Shown: positions 43,093 through 53,995 of the stretch, piece by piece
How positions within the stretch are numbered: position 1 is the first letter of the stretch
How the letters are laid out: each line of letters opens with the position of its first letter
Assembly: GCA_012845835.1 (NCBI GenBank)
Contig: JABAKD010000002.1
Span: 27,516,710-27,580,709 of the forward strand
Length of the DNA stretch: 64,000 bases
From: Undaria pinnatifida
Taxonomy: Eukaryota; Sar; Phaeophyceae; Laminariales; Alariaceae
Direction of reading: 5' to 3'
The notes under the pieces: generated by a model
What the model was told of the DNA's origin: nothing
The model's input: only the letters and a program-made list of their open reading frames with translations
Database searches by the model: none
Position numbers and translations under genes: made by a program

Positions 43093-44640
43093 CTCTGAGA
43101 TTATGTCGATTTGCCCAAGTTGGGCCGCCCTTTACCCCCCCCCCCGCCCCCATCAAGAAAACAGAGTTGTCGCAACGACGGGAGCGTGGAAACGATGATC
43201 GACGAAAAGTTAGTCTCCTGGGATGGTATAGAGTACCAGGGAAAGGCTATATTGTTAAGAAAGCCAAGGGTATTGTTGGTTTGCCCAAGAAAAGCCTCCC
43301 ACCTCCCCCCTCCAAAAAGGCTTGTGGCAATGACGAGTACGTGGCCAACGACAACCGACGACGTTATTTTCGCGTGATAGAATAGGACCCCAGGTAAGGT
43401 CACTACCGAATCAACAATGACGTCGATTTGGCCAAGTTGGGCCGCCCTTCCCCCACGACCCCCCCGCCGCCCGCCCGCTCCAACCCAGAGCTGGTGCAAT
43501 GATGGGCGAGTAGGAAATATATTTGATGGAATCAGGGAGGATGTAAGGTGCTAGGTAAGGTAAAACCTTGAGGATGCTGTTGATGTGCCCCAAGTTGAGC
43601 TGCCCTTCGCCCTCCCCCCCCCCCAACCAAAGGTTTTGCTATGACAGGTACGCTGGAATGATAATCGACGAGGGCAGTTTCGTGCGATGGCATAAGCTAC
43701 CAGGTAACGTCACTGTCAACTCTCGGAGAATGTCGATTCGCCCCAAGTTAGGCCGACCTCCCCCCCGCCCCCCGCCCTCCAAAACAGCGTTCTTGCAATG
43801 ACGGGCGCGCGGAAACGAGAATAGACGAATGCAGATTTGTGTGATGGTACAAGATACTGTCTAGTCAAGGATAGTATGTATTTGCCTATATTGGATCGCC
43901 TGTCACCCCCCCCCCCCCCCGCCCCGCCCCCGCAGAAAACCAGATTACTTGCAACGACGGGCACATGAAAATTAACATCGACCAAGTTGAGCCGCCCATC
44001 ACAGCCCGACCCCCACCCCCTCCTCGCAGAAAACCAGATTAGTTGCAAGTACGGGTGCGCGGAAACAAAAACCGAAAAAGTCAGCTCGGTTTCGTGCGAT
44101 GGTATAGGATAAGGTCACTGTCAAAAACTCGGATCGTGTCGATTGCCGAACGTTGGAGACCGTCCTTCGCCCTCCCACCAACCCCAAACCAGAGTTGTGG
44201 GAATGGCGGGCTCATGGAAACGGCATTCTTCGACGAAATTGTTTTCGTGTAACGGTATATAACTCGTAGGATTCTATCAATATTAGTCTAATGGTTTTAC
44301 GCCACTGTCCCATCAAGGATAATATATATATATATATATATATTTTGCCCCAAGTGGGGCCGCAGTTTATCACGCCCCTAGGAGAAGCAAAATATATATA
44401 TATATATATATTGCCCCAAGTGGGGCCGCAGTTTATCACGCCCCTAGGAAAAGAAACGATGCTCCGTCTCGAAAGGGATGCGTGGTCAATAGTCAAACGA
44501 CTACCAGCAAGCAAAAAAGTAGTACCCTGAGGTGCCCCCCGTCGCCCCCCCCCACCCCGCGGTCCCGAAGTTGCTGCCACAATCCGTAAGCGGAAACAAA
44601 GGTCGTCGAAGTCAGTTTCATGTGTATGTATGATATTCCA
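43093..44640. repeat. About ten-unit degenerate tandem array in an intron
   Basis: Units of roughly 100-200 bp start near 43111, 43280, 43428, 43584, 43737, 43881, 43980, 44142, 44346 and 44412. The plus-strand unit is ATGTCGATTTGCCCCAAGTT then GGGCCGCCC, a C-rich run, CAGAGTTGTTGCAATGACGG, CGTGGAAACGA, ATCGACGA, GTTTCGTGCGATGGTATA, ACCAGGTAAGGTCACTGTCA then ACTCTGA. The last bases match the ankyrin exon boundary at 43092 (CAACTCTGAGATTATGTCGA). An (AT)n run at 44321-44343 and 44393-44411 breaks the last units. Confidence 0.85.
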
Positions 44641-44699
44641 GGAAAGTAGGAGTTATCTCGAAACTGGAGTACGATTACGCACGCTTACTACCGTATAAC

Positions 44700-45500
44700 A
44701 CGGATGAAAGCGCACCCCCGGTGATAAATTCTTCACCTCTGAGAATGTCATCATCGGGGGTGCTATTATTTCAAGGGGGGTGGTATCTGGCGTACCCCCG
44801 GTGATAAGCATCATGCAGGGGAGCCCCGCAGCAGGGGCGTGCGATAACCACGGGGTGTGATAACGACGGGGGGGGTGATAACGGGACGTCTGTTGCTAAC
44901 GAGTGCGAGCAGACTCGGCCAGATGAGAGAGGGTGTGATAACGAGGGGGTGGGCTACCGGTACCTTTGATTGCTATGGAGTATGAACAGATTCCGGCAGG
45001 CTGCAAGGGTGTGAGTAGCTGGCATTTTTGGGGCTGCTGCCGGGGTCTCAGGCTCTGTGGCTGAAGTGCTGGGCGCTGCTCCCAGAGATTTTTTCGCTTC
45101 ACCGGTACTGGTACCCGTCGGGGTTTGAGCAACGGCACGAGACCAGTGCCGGTACAGGTAGGCGAGGTGGACCCGGCGGAAAATATCGACGCGATCCCCG
45201 CTCGAGGCACGGCAGCACCAGGTGACGGTGGGGTCCGGGCCGCAGGCTCGATGGGCCCACTGTGATTGGGCGCAGCAGTTGCCTCCATTCTGGTACCAGC
45301 ATCCGTACCGTTGTGTGTGTTTTGTGGGTGAATGGTGTCCACCGGGTGTGATACTTTTGGCTTGATATGTTTTCAGGGGTACTTCCAAAGGGGGTGCGGT
45401 AATCAACGTACCCCGGTGATAAAGTGACGGTCGGAAAAATGATTGAAAAAAGTATAACCCCGGGTGTGCTTTTGTAGGGGTGTGCGTGTGCTATCATCCG
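44700..45500 (-). repeat. Repeat K, copy 1
   Basis: Matches 49790-50280 in the opposite orientation. Minus-strand landmarks: CCGTCACTTTATCACCGGGG, TACGTTGATTACCGCACC, ACCATTCACCCACAAAACAC, ACCAGAATGGAGGCAACTGC, GCCGTGCCTCGAGC, CTCAAACCCCGACGGGTACC. Its flank is full of GTTATCACACCC and its variants. The two copies keep a similar reading frame (GTRMEAT / GTSMEAT, then APIPAAPAPRA-like), so an old coding origin is possible but unproven. Confidence 0.75.
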
Positions 45501-46550
45501 TGTTGTACAGCAGTGCTCTTTTCGAAACCACCCCTTCGGTTTTCCTTGTCCTTTGCGGCGGGGGATGCTGTTTCTAACTGCCACGTTCTGGTCCCAGTTC
45601 ATACACTATATTGATGTACCAGAGGTATGCTTGATCGAATGCGGAGACCCCAAACCAGCTCGAGCACGCTCGCCGTTGGATTCCAACTACTTGTATAGAA
45701 GTACACCTACAGCTCGAACCTCTCATGTATTATATACCATATGTTGCCACCTAGATTCCAAGTCTTTCCAATGTAGCGCGTACAATGCACCGCTTTATCA
45801 CGTACAACAAGCCATCACCCACTCCTTTGGACCAGTCGATCCGCGTCCTACTTGAAGTGACGGTGGGGGGATTTCGACCTTCACCCACAGTCGGCAACGT
45901 GTACCACAACAATTCATTGGCACTCTACGTAATGCGTCTCATATGATGTGTTGGTATTGCTGCTTAGTACGTGCGTCTTTTGGTCATTGTTGTTTCTGCC
46001 AGGTGGTGGTGAAGGCGCCTGGTGAGGTATACGCGTACTTCAAAGTATACACGCACACTCTGTACCAGGTACACAAGAGCACCGAGTACAGTTGGAGTCG
46101 GCACGTATTCAGAGCTTGACTCGCAAGCATCAACGCTAACACTATACTGTCAGCACTCCCATTCCATGCGCTGTCTGCTCCTGCCTGTCGGCCGTTGATC
46201 TGTTGATGTACGGCGGTATCCGTACGAATGACTCTTTCATGCGCTCTAACCTTCAAACGTGGTTGTTCGTTGTTACCCATAGTCTTTAGTCTAGTCTAGT
46301 CTATATTTGTACCTGGTACTGCTGTAGAATAACTTTGATCTTTGATTCTTGCCAACCAAGTGATGCATACTCCATCGGTGGCACTTCAGCTGCCCGCCCT
46401 CGGTTCTTTGTTCACCGGCCTTGCTCGCGCTCATAACGCTCATGCAGATCATTCTCTCTTTTTGCTGTGATATCACATCATACAGGATAATTTGCTGTCG
46501 CGCAGCCCCGCCGCTGCCTATCAACATATCCAACATCAACATCAAATCAG
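45501..46550. other. Intronic, no gene recognised
   Basis: No exon recognised although a short one is predicted in this intron. Confidence 0.35.
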
Positions 46551-46640
46551 CAACAACCGCACTACCAACACCAACATCAACACCAACACCAACACCAACA
46601 CCACAACAAACACCACAGCACCAACACCAACATCAACATG
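46550..46640. repeat. (CAACAC)n / (CAACAT)n microsatellite
   Basis: Imperfect hexanucleotide run just inside the intron after the first ankyrin exon. Confidence 0.9.
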
Positions 46641-46661
46641 AACGACACCAACACCCCTCAC

Positions 46662-46795
46662 CAGTGCAAGCATGTCATATCGTCCATGTCCTTGCGGTTC
46701 AAGATGGCAGGATTCTTGATATAACGCCGCACAACCGACACGTCGCCAGTCCTCCCCGCCGAGTGAATCGGATGCGTCGAGTTCCCCTGGCCCAT
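46662..46795 (-). CDS. Ankyrin gene, first exon (44 aa + 2 nt)
   Basis: ATG at 46795-46793 on the minus strand, donor CACTG/GTGAGG. The peptide is MGQGNSTHPIHSAGRTGDVS, VVRRYIKNPAILNRKDMDDM, TCLH. HSAGRTGDVSVVRRYI and DDMTCLHW are the helix pair and the TxLHW start of ankyrin repeats. MGQGNS fits the N-myristoylation signal (Gly2, Ser6), so the protein may be membrane-anchored; that is inference from the motif. The exon ends in phase 2. Confidence 0.75.
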
Positions 46796-47160
46796 TACAA
46801 CACCGAGCGGTGCACATCACCGAGCTTCGATGCACGGAACGGGCACTAAGCAAGACAGGCAAAAGAAGAGCAATGGATGCATCGGCCACCGAGAGCAGTG
46901 TAGCGACTGCTGCGTGTGTCGGTGGAGGGATGAGCCTCGAGCTCGAGCGTCGAGGTTCAGATCCTCGTGCCAAAACAAGAGGGAGCTTCCTCGTGTTGCG
47001 GTTCGTCAGAAAAGAGGCTGTTGTTTTGATTTTTGAAACGAGAAACCATTCCAAACTCCAACGCAGACCATTCCATGTTTCTCGCTGGCCTGCTCATTGG
47101 CCGAGGGCTACGTGGTGGTCCGCGGATCGGAATAATAAATAAATTTCCAGAAGCGGCGCA
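46796..47160. other. Upstream flank of the ankyrin start; no feature recognised
   Basis: Overlapping open frames on both strands with no domain. Promoter elements could not be told apart. Confidence 0.3.
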
Positions 47161-47164
47161 GCCG

Positions 47165-47275
47165 CGTTTCTCGCCCATTTCTGGTCCGTTTTGGGTCCGG
47201 GTTGGGGTCAGGGTTTTAGGGTCATATAAATAAGGGTAAGGGCGGGGTTGGGTCTACGCCCGTACCTTTATCGGG
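47165..47275 (+). repeat. G-rich telomere-like dispersed repeat
   Basis: GTCCGGGTTGGGGTCAGGGT, TTTAGGGTC and GGGTTGGGTCTACGCCC. Related copies at 54890-55000 (minus) and 59585-59680 (plus), the last with TTAGGG-like runs. Confidence 0.65.
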
Positions 47276-48840
47276 CCAGGAAGTGCTTTCTACTCGCAAA
47301 CGCGAACAGCCCACCACCCCAAAGATCCGGGCGGCCATCTTTGTTATGTACCTGGTAGGTGTGAGCTCCAAATCTCGGCAGACATATGATCTGTCCGTGA
47401 TTTGCGTGATTTGTGATCTGTTCGTGATTCGTGTCTTGTGATTCGTGGTGTGTCAGAAATGGAGCCAAACTTTTCGGACGTGAATATAAGAATTATTTGA
47501 ATTTTAATATACATGTAAAATATTTCTTAAGTTTTCGTCCAAAGTGGTCCTGCAGCATTCCAACAAAGGAATTGCCAAATTGATTAAAGTTTAAGGATGT
47601 TTGCAATACTAATATGAATACTACATGGTTATAAAATTTATGTCCATAGTGGCACGCTAGTAGACCGCGGTTTGACCGCTGGACTGACCGACTGATTAGA
47701 CTAAAAGTAGTATAACTAAATAGAACTTGACGCATCTAGAATGACGGGTCTCCTAGCACCTACCTGCTGTGTTTCCCAGCATTTCGAGTTGTTTTCACAC
47801 ACAGCACCAGGCTTCAGCAGCAGCAGCTTCTTCTACGAGTGCTTGTGGTGAGTGAGATTGCCATTATGGTAGACCCTTTAACTTACAGGTCAAGGGCCTT
47901 CCCTGAGTGACACCCGTGCTATGATACAAGGTAGTGCTCTGTCGGAGGGCTGGGTATGGTGTGCAGCAAGTCCTGCGTTCTGCCCCACGGCCCGACTCTG
48001 AAACTCAACCCATGACGACGCTGTACTCTACCTGGTATACTTGAATATCGTCTGTATTATTTGTAGAGCGAGGTGCTTTTGAGCCGAGGCAAAGCACCGC
48101 CGACAGCAAGCGATGCTGTGCCTTATGGCGGCGGTAACACCAGGCGAACACGTTGCTGCACGGTTCCGGTACCCCAATGCTTCACTGCGCCCTCACCAAG
48201 CGCGCGCTTCGAGAGTGCGAAATGCCGCACGTAGCACGAGTTGCACTTTCCCCCTTGCATCATCGGTGCTACGAGCTGTTATTGGACCAATATGTACTTA
48301 TATGTAAGGACCTTTAATTAATCAATAGTAATATCGAAACGGTCCTTATATTTAAGTTACATTGTTTTGGTGCCTATGGTGTGGTGTGGTACAAGGTCAC
48401 ATTTTACAAGGTCACATTTACAATGTCACATTTTCTGTGAGAACAGGCGTAAGAACGTACCTTGCCCACCCCTCGCCCAAACCAAGCCCCGCGCCAGACG
48501 GAGAACCAATTTTCCGAGTTCCAGCCCCTCCCCCCCACTATTTCGCCAATAGAATCATCTCTGCTAAATGGTTTTCTTTTATCCTCTCTCCCCTCTGCCA
48601 CCGAAGTCGTAACTCTTCACTACTCTTCTCCTTCTCGGAGGTTTATCGTAAAATGCTCCAAGTAACTACGACACTGGTATAGACCGTCTGGAGTCTAGAC
48701 TACTCACCTTGAGGGTCAACTTCTCCAGGAGGATCTAAAAAAAACAAAAAAAAACTAGGACTATTATAGCTAAGCTACTGGTCTACCCGGTACAGGGCTA
48801 GGACACTAGTAGGACAGCAGCAGCACTCGAATGTTTTATT
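47276..48840. other. No gene recognised
   Basis: AT-rich 47490-47760; the rest is unremarkable. TACAAGGTCACATTT words repeat near 48390-48430. Confidence 0.4.
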
Positions 48841-48844
48841 ATAC

Positions 48845-49530
48845 AAATTAAAATACACTCCAGCTGTGAGATCGAATATTTTGTCGAAACTCATCTTTGC
48901 AAGCTGTGTGTGATATTCCGATTGCGCGTATTACGGGTTGTGTGTCCTCATTAAGGATATAGGTCGGCGACTCCCCTTGCAACTACAGCGTAGCTATCAG
49001 GGTCAACAGGGTGATCTTAGGCAGTCTGCGCGGGAACTATAAAACCCGTTTCTGAGGGGGACAAAATCTGACAGCTGTGGAAGGAAATGCATCAGTTTAT
49101 CAAGTGAATAGTGTAAGTCGAATAACCGGTGAGGGTAGGGCGGAGTTTTTATGGACGTGGGGGCCTGATTTTGATCAAAAGGGGGCGGGAGGGGGGGGGG
49201 GGGGGGGAAGGGGACGGGTGGGGCAGGTCAATTTGTGCGTGGGAACTATAAAGCCTTCTTGTGGGGGAGGGGGGGGGGATGTGGCGGGGGGGGGCGGGGG
49301 GCGGGGGGGGAGGAGGCTTTAGGTCGCATAGATGTAGGGGTTTGCCATACGCGTGTTGCTAGGTCTAGGCGATGGTGCGGGTGGTGGGGAAGGAGGGGGC
49401 GTTGGGGGCGGGGGTGGGTGGGAATTGCAGCAGCGGCATGGACGGCTCTAAAACGATAACGAGGCGATATCCAGGGCGTGGAAGTGTTTATTACTCTGGC
49501 GGATTTCGATATTAGGTGGGGCGTTTTATT
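48845..49530 (+). repeat. Family A repeat, long copy (about 690 bp)
   Basis: Complete series of landmarks from AAAATACACTCCAGCTGTGA through GGTCTAGGCGATGGTGCGGG, GAGGCGATATCCAGG and GTGTTTATTACTCTGG. Contains G-rich tracts at 49180-49210 and 49260-49315. Confidence 0.9.
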
Positions 49531-49789
49531 ATAGCATATCGGTCTGTATCGGTTCGTGTACCCACACAGCAACCCATGTGCGTATACAGCGGACAGATGG
49601 AACCACAGCTACTGCTGCTGTTAATTGTCGTGGTCGTTCCTTTCGCAGTGCGGTGCCTTGCCAAATGACAGCACCCGCACTAAAGTGGGACCCCGCACTA
49701 CATAGGGTTACTGTAACACTCTGTAGGGAAAGGTCGTGACGAGCGATTGTCACCACACTGAGTACCGCACGACCGTATAACAAGGAAGA

Positions 49790-50280
49790 AAGCACATCCC
49801 CTTGCTTTATATAACACCCCCCCCACCCAGTGACGTATATTTTGGTACGTTTTTCGACCGTCACTTTATCACCGGGGCTACGTTGAATACCGCACCTCAT
49901 ACGGTATACGGAGGAGCGCCTAAAATAGCATCGAGCTGCCAATTTATCACACCACCTCGTGGATACCATTCACCCACAACACGCAATAGTATGGGCACCA
50001 GCATGGAGGCAACTGGTTCGCTCCTTCGCACTGGGCCGAACGAGGCCGCGGCCTCGACCGCACCGATACCTGCTGCTCCGGCACCCCGAGCAACGACCAC
50101 GTCGTTTTTTTCCGGGATCAACCCGCTTTGGTTACCGGTACTGGTACTAGCGGTACCACGTCTGCTACTACTCGTACTGCTGTGTCTCAAACCCCAACAA
50201 CTGGTGCCGGTACAGATGGTAGTTTTTTGCGCCAATTGTGCAACTTGTCGTTAACCGGTGCATGTGTTGGTGTCTCCAAA
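49790..50280 (+). repeat. Repeat K, copy 2
   Basis: Plus-strand partner of 44700-45500: CGACCGTCACTTTATCACCG, TACGTTGAATACCGCACC, ACCATTCACCCACAACACGC, ACCAGCATGGAGGCAACTGG, CTCAAACCCCAACAACTGGT. Confidence 0.75.
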
Positions 50281-50289
50281 ACAAAACAG

Positions 50290-51590
50290 TGCGCACTGCT
50301 AAGGTGTGTTGTTGTGGGCGTCGGCTATTAATAGAAACAAAAGTTTCGGATGATTAGATTAGACGATGGCGGCAGATATTTTAGCGAGCCACGGGCCTCT
50401 GAGGTGCATTTTCCCTTAGGCGTTTTCGCATCCGTGAAAACCTGTGGTACCGGTGACCCCGACATCCTGTACATCAGCAGTTAGGGTTTAGACGTCGGTT
50501 GTGTGAAGCACAACATGAGGTGGAAGGCGTGTTGCGCTGACGTACCGCAGGCGTGTAGTCCCCCCGGAGATCTGCCGCCGGAAACGAAAACCTGCGACAA
50601 TTGCATGAATATACGCCCGAAAACCGCTTCACAACGTATCTATGTGTAGACACCTAAAAACATTATTTTATACGGAGTATTTTATAAAAATATTTTTTTA
50701 AAGAACGTCAGCCGTTCGCCTGCACCGCAAACAACAAAGGTACCTCAATTATCGTTCCCACCCCCGGCGCCTGTTGCACTTGACAGCAATTTAACCCGGC
50801 CCGAAAGTTGCGAATTAATGCCCTGCCAGTAACGTTCTCCGTTATCGTAGCAAGGCGGGGATCTTTGCTATCATCCCCGGGTTCTAGTGTGGGCCTTAGC
50901 ACCACCGTCTTTGAGTGGTAATGGAAAAGCAAACTACTTGCAGCAGACTCTCACGTGTTGGCGCACCCTTTGTTATCACACCCAAACTTTCTGACCCACC
51001 CCCCTTGTTGTCGAACCCTTTGCTAGCACACCCTCTCGTTATCACACTGTCTACAGCCTGGACGAGGTCTGTGACCGCTCCTTGGCAGTCAGCAGTCATG
51101 GATAACGTTAGCACACACCCTCGTTCTACCCCCCCCCGGTAACTGCACCCCCTATAATATCTGCATTATAGCACCTTCTTACACAACAGCACACCCGGTG
51201 GTACTATTGTTGAAGGTCAAAAATGTTATCAACGGGGTGTGCTTGCTTCCGTGTTGTACTGTACGCTGCCACCACGACTGCTCCTGCTGCTGCTGCTTTT
51301 GCTTCTTTTTGTGTGTGCGCCAGCCCGAAAAACAAGTGCGCTTGTAGCAGCGTTACTACGGAAAGGAGGACAGGACAGGCGTACTTACAGCTCCAACTGC
51401 GTTGGGAGTTACGTTAAGGGCTTGCGAATCGTCAACCAGGGGGGGGGGTCAAACCTCATCACACCTACGCACAGTCTCAACGCGGAGAGACTGACTTAGC
51501 CCTTGCTCGGTGCGGAGTGGAGCGGGGTCTCTGGCGGCCTTAATCCGGATAGTGGTTTTCGTGGTATCGGAGGCGTGCGTGCAAGCACCC
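50290..51590. other. K-like flank, no gene recognised
   Basis: 50960-51240 is rich in GTTATCACACCC, TTAGCACACACCC and GTAACTGCACCCCC words like the flank of repeat K copy 1. A minus-strand frame at 50708-50932 (DPRLATITENVTGRAL) looks mildly protein-like but has no support. Confidence 0.4.
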
Positions 51591-51600
51591 CGGCGGCGCT

Positions 51601-51727
51601 ATGACATCGGGGAGAGTATGCCACTTCAAGCTGGTGCTGCTGGGAGACACGGCGGTGGGCAAGTCGTGTCTCGTGGTCCGTTTCGTTAGGGACGAGTTCT
51701 TCGAGTACCAGGAACCTACGATCGGAG
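51601..51727 (+). CDS. RAB5: Rab5-family GTPase, first exon
   Basis: ATG at 51601, 42 codons plus one base, donor GGAG/GTATGA (phase 1). The peptide [42 protein letters not shown] holds the P-loop GDTAVGKS (residues 15-22) that binds GTP phosphates, and the start of switch I, [10 protein letters not shown]. Rab5 proteins read KLVLLG-S/D-x-AVGKSSLVLRFV...FxEFQESTIGAAF at this point, and a phase-1 break in TIG-A fits. Rab5 controls early endosome fusion. I could not find the next exon (switch I end, WDTAGQE) in the rest of the window, so the intron is longer than about 12 kb, the exon is an orphan copy, or I missed it. Confidence 0.85.
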
Positions 51728-52480
51728 GTATGAACTGTACATGCCATTGGAACGTTACTCGTGCAGCAAGTCGTTGACCTCTTCGAGTACAGAGAACATA
51801 TAATGCCTCGGTTGTGCCAGGGTAAGAATGCACTCTGCTTATGGTCTAATGTTGTCGTTGTGTGGGTAGAGATTGTTGGCGTTGAAACAAAAGCGCTATC
51901 ATATCATAGCTGCTAGCCTGACAGCTATCACACATATTTGTATATTTGGCAATGCTTTATGCTCGTGCAGTCTGCCGTCTCTGCTCCGACCTAAGACGAT
52001 TGCTCCGTCGTAGGTGCTGCCTACCAGAGGCTGTGATGGCCCTTTTGAGACTCAATGAACACGCATTTCTCTCTGTACCAACACGCTATTCTCTCTCTAC
52101 CAGCAAACATGCCGTTATCTGTTTTCTGACCAGCAAGCATGCCATTCTCTCTACCAACTACCAACACATATACCTTTCTCTCTACCATCGAACACAACAT
52201 GTTTGATCAAAATCTTTTGTGGTCGAGCTCGCAGCTGAAGTGTATTTTTCATTTTTTAAATTTGTTCTCGCATATTATACATGCTGCGTCAAGCCTGGAC
52301 CTCTCTACACGACACGTCTGCACAGCTACATCACTACATATTAGTGTTTCCGTTATTTTCCACCTGTCTCGGGCATGCCAGTTATGTTAGTCTGCGTCCG
52401 TACCTTGAGAAAACTCGAAAGCTCAACTGGTGCTAACGTAACGTTCTGTGCCGAAAGGTATCATACGCAATTCGAACTGC
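51728..52480. other. Presumed Rab5 intron
   Basis: Unremarkable. Repeats of CTCTCTACCA and AGCAAGCATGCC near 52060-52190. Confidence 0.4.
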
Positions 52481-52486
52481 TGTTCA

Positions 52487-52516
52487 GGTACCAGGTACGA
52501 AATCGTACCTGGTACC
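52487..52516. repeat. Perfect palindrome built from the TACCTGGTA word
   Basis: Arms GGTACCAGGTACGA (52487-52500) and TCGTACCTGGTACC (52503-52516) are exact reverse complements around two bases; another ACCTGGTAG follows. Confidence 0.95.
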
Positions 52517-52854
52517 TGGTAGCTGTTACAGCTGTGGAGCTATCATACGTACCGGTGTACGAGGTATGCTGTTCCAAGAGCTGCTGTTCGTAACAGGCAA
52601 ATCAAAGTACCGGTAGACTTTACCGTACATGGAACTCAACGAGTTTATTGAGTATAGGATGATGGGCCACGAGCTACGAACATTTCCAGAACCAGTGGTC
52701 CCGATATACGGCGACACCACGTTAGGCGACTTTTCTACGGCTTCAAGGCGACCTGATATATGGCGACCTGAAACGGTTCCTGAAACCCCGCTCCCTTCAT
52801 CGGTATGAGGACTGTACGAAGTGTGTATAAAGAGCTGGGGCGATCTACATCCGT

Positions 52855-53115
52855 CAGATTTTGTCACCCTCAAAACGGGTTCTATAGTGTCCGTGTGCGG
52901 ACTGATTCAAGACTGAACGTCTTCGTATCACCCTGTTGACCGTGGTACTATAATAGCTAGCACTAATAATGGGAGTCGCTGACCTGTAACCTTCATGAGG
53001 ACATACACGTCTTGTAACACGCGCGATCGGAGTACCACACACGGCTTGAAAATATGACTTTCGACGAAATCTCCTCGATCTCCATCTCGAGACAGCTGTA
53101 GTGTATTTTTAATTT
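52855..53115 (-). repeat. Family A repeat
   Basis: CACCCTCAAAACGGGTTCTA, ACCCTGTTGACCGTGGTAC, CGCGCGATCGGAGTACCACA, then a diverged AT-rich end. Confidence 0.8.
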
Positions 53116-53528
53116 GGAATAAAAATGGCTTTTGACACAACTAGGAACGTCTATTAACCGAGCCGAGCCTCCCGATACAGGTACTGCAGTTATTGTTACG
53201 AGTATTACATTAGCTCATGATGGCCATAATCGAGTCTGTGTCACAGGACAGGCTCTAGTCACTCTCGAGTGGAAGAACACCTCAGGAGAGAGCCATACAA
53301 GCTAAAGGTGGTACCTGGTACACCTACTGCTGTACTACTGTGTCGTGCAGTGCCTGTGTAAGGACAGTGATCCGTCGCTTCAAGCCAGACGAAGTCGATT
53401 CGAAGAAAGAAACAACTAGGCACTAACCCCTGCTGGCCTCACAAGAGCATCCCATTGTTGAATCCATTGTTGAAGGGAAACAGCAAGGTCGCTGAGGGGC
53501 TCGTGCTCCTCTATCTTTTCTATACTTT

Positions 53529-53651
53529 ATGTCGCCCTTCTTCCAGTTGGAAGAGTACGCTAAAGCCACCAACCTCGACGAGGCTTGCCATACATTGTGC
53601 AGGACGAGAAAAGCTTTCGTTAGCGCCTACGCCCAGAGCTCGGCCGAGCAA
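53529..53651 (+). CDS. Probable exon, unknown protein
   Basis: Either an initial exon from the ATG at 53529 (MSPFFQLEEYAKATNLDEAC, HTLCRTRKAFVSAYAQSSAE, Q) or an internal exon from the acceptor CTTCTTCCAG (53546), ending in both cases at a good donor GAGCAA/GTGAGC (53651). From 53547 it is 35 codons in phase 0. Helical, charged composition with no repeats. I do not recognise the family. It is on the same strand as the Rab5 exon but is not Rab sequence. Confidence 0.45.
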
Positions 53652-53894
53652 GTGAGCGTTCATGGCAGAGCGGTTATCTGTTGCGGATACAGCAGCGGGA
53701 GGCTCCGATTAGTGCCGGTATGCGCCAGCCCAATACAATGGCCTTTTTCAGGACAGCGGCACTATTGGCAAAAGGGTTCCTATAGAGAGTTCCAGTCGTA
53801 CCCAAGTGGTTTAACCGGCACTATAGAGATCAGTGGCACTATTCAACCTGTACTGTGGGGAACCCTCCCTCGCACTGTAACGGACGGAGAACCC

Positions 53895-53955
53895 TTTTTC
53901 CACTGCGAAATTGATCCCACACTATTTTCAGGTAGTTTGTCCAGAAAACGCGGGT
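53895..53955 (+). repeat. Short dispersed repeat, copy 1
   Basis: TGATCCCACACTATTTTCAG and AGTTTGTCCAGAAAACG match 61662-61722 (TTATCCCACACTATTTTCAA, AGTTTTCCCGAAAACG). Confidence 0.7.
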
Positions 53956-53995
53956 GCAGCAGTCCTACTATAAAGGGTTTTACAACCCCCTTATA

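Noticed and set aside
43101-43499. ORFs on both strands across 43.1-44.6 kb
   Set aside because: They change with each array unit and read the C-rich or G-rich runs.
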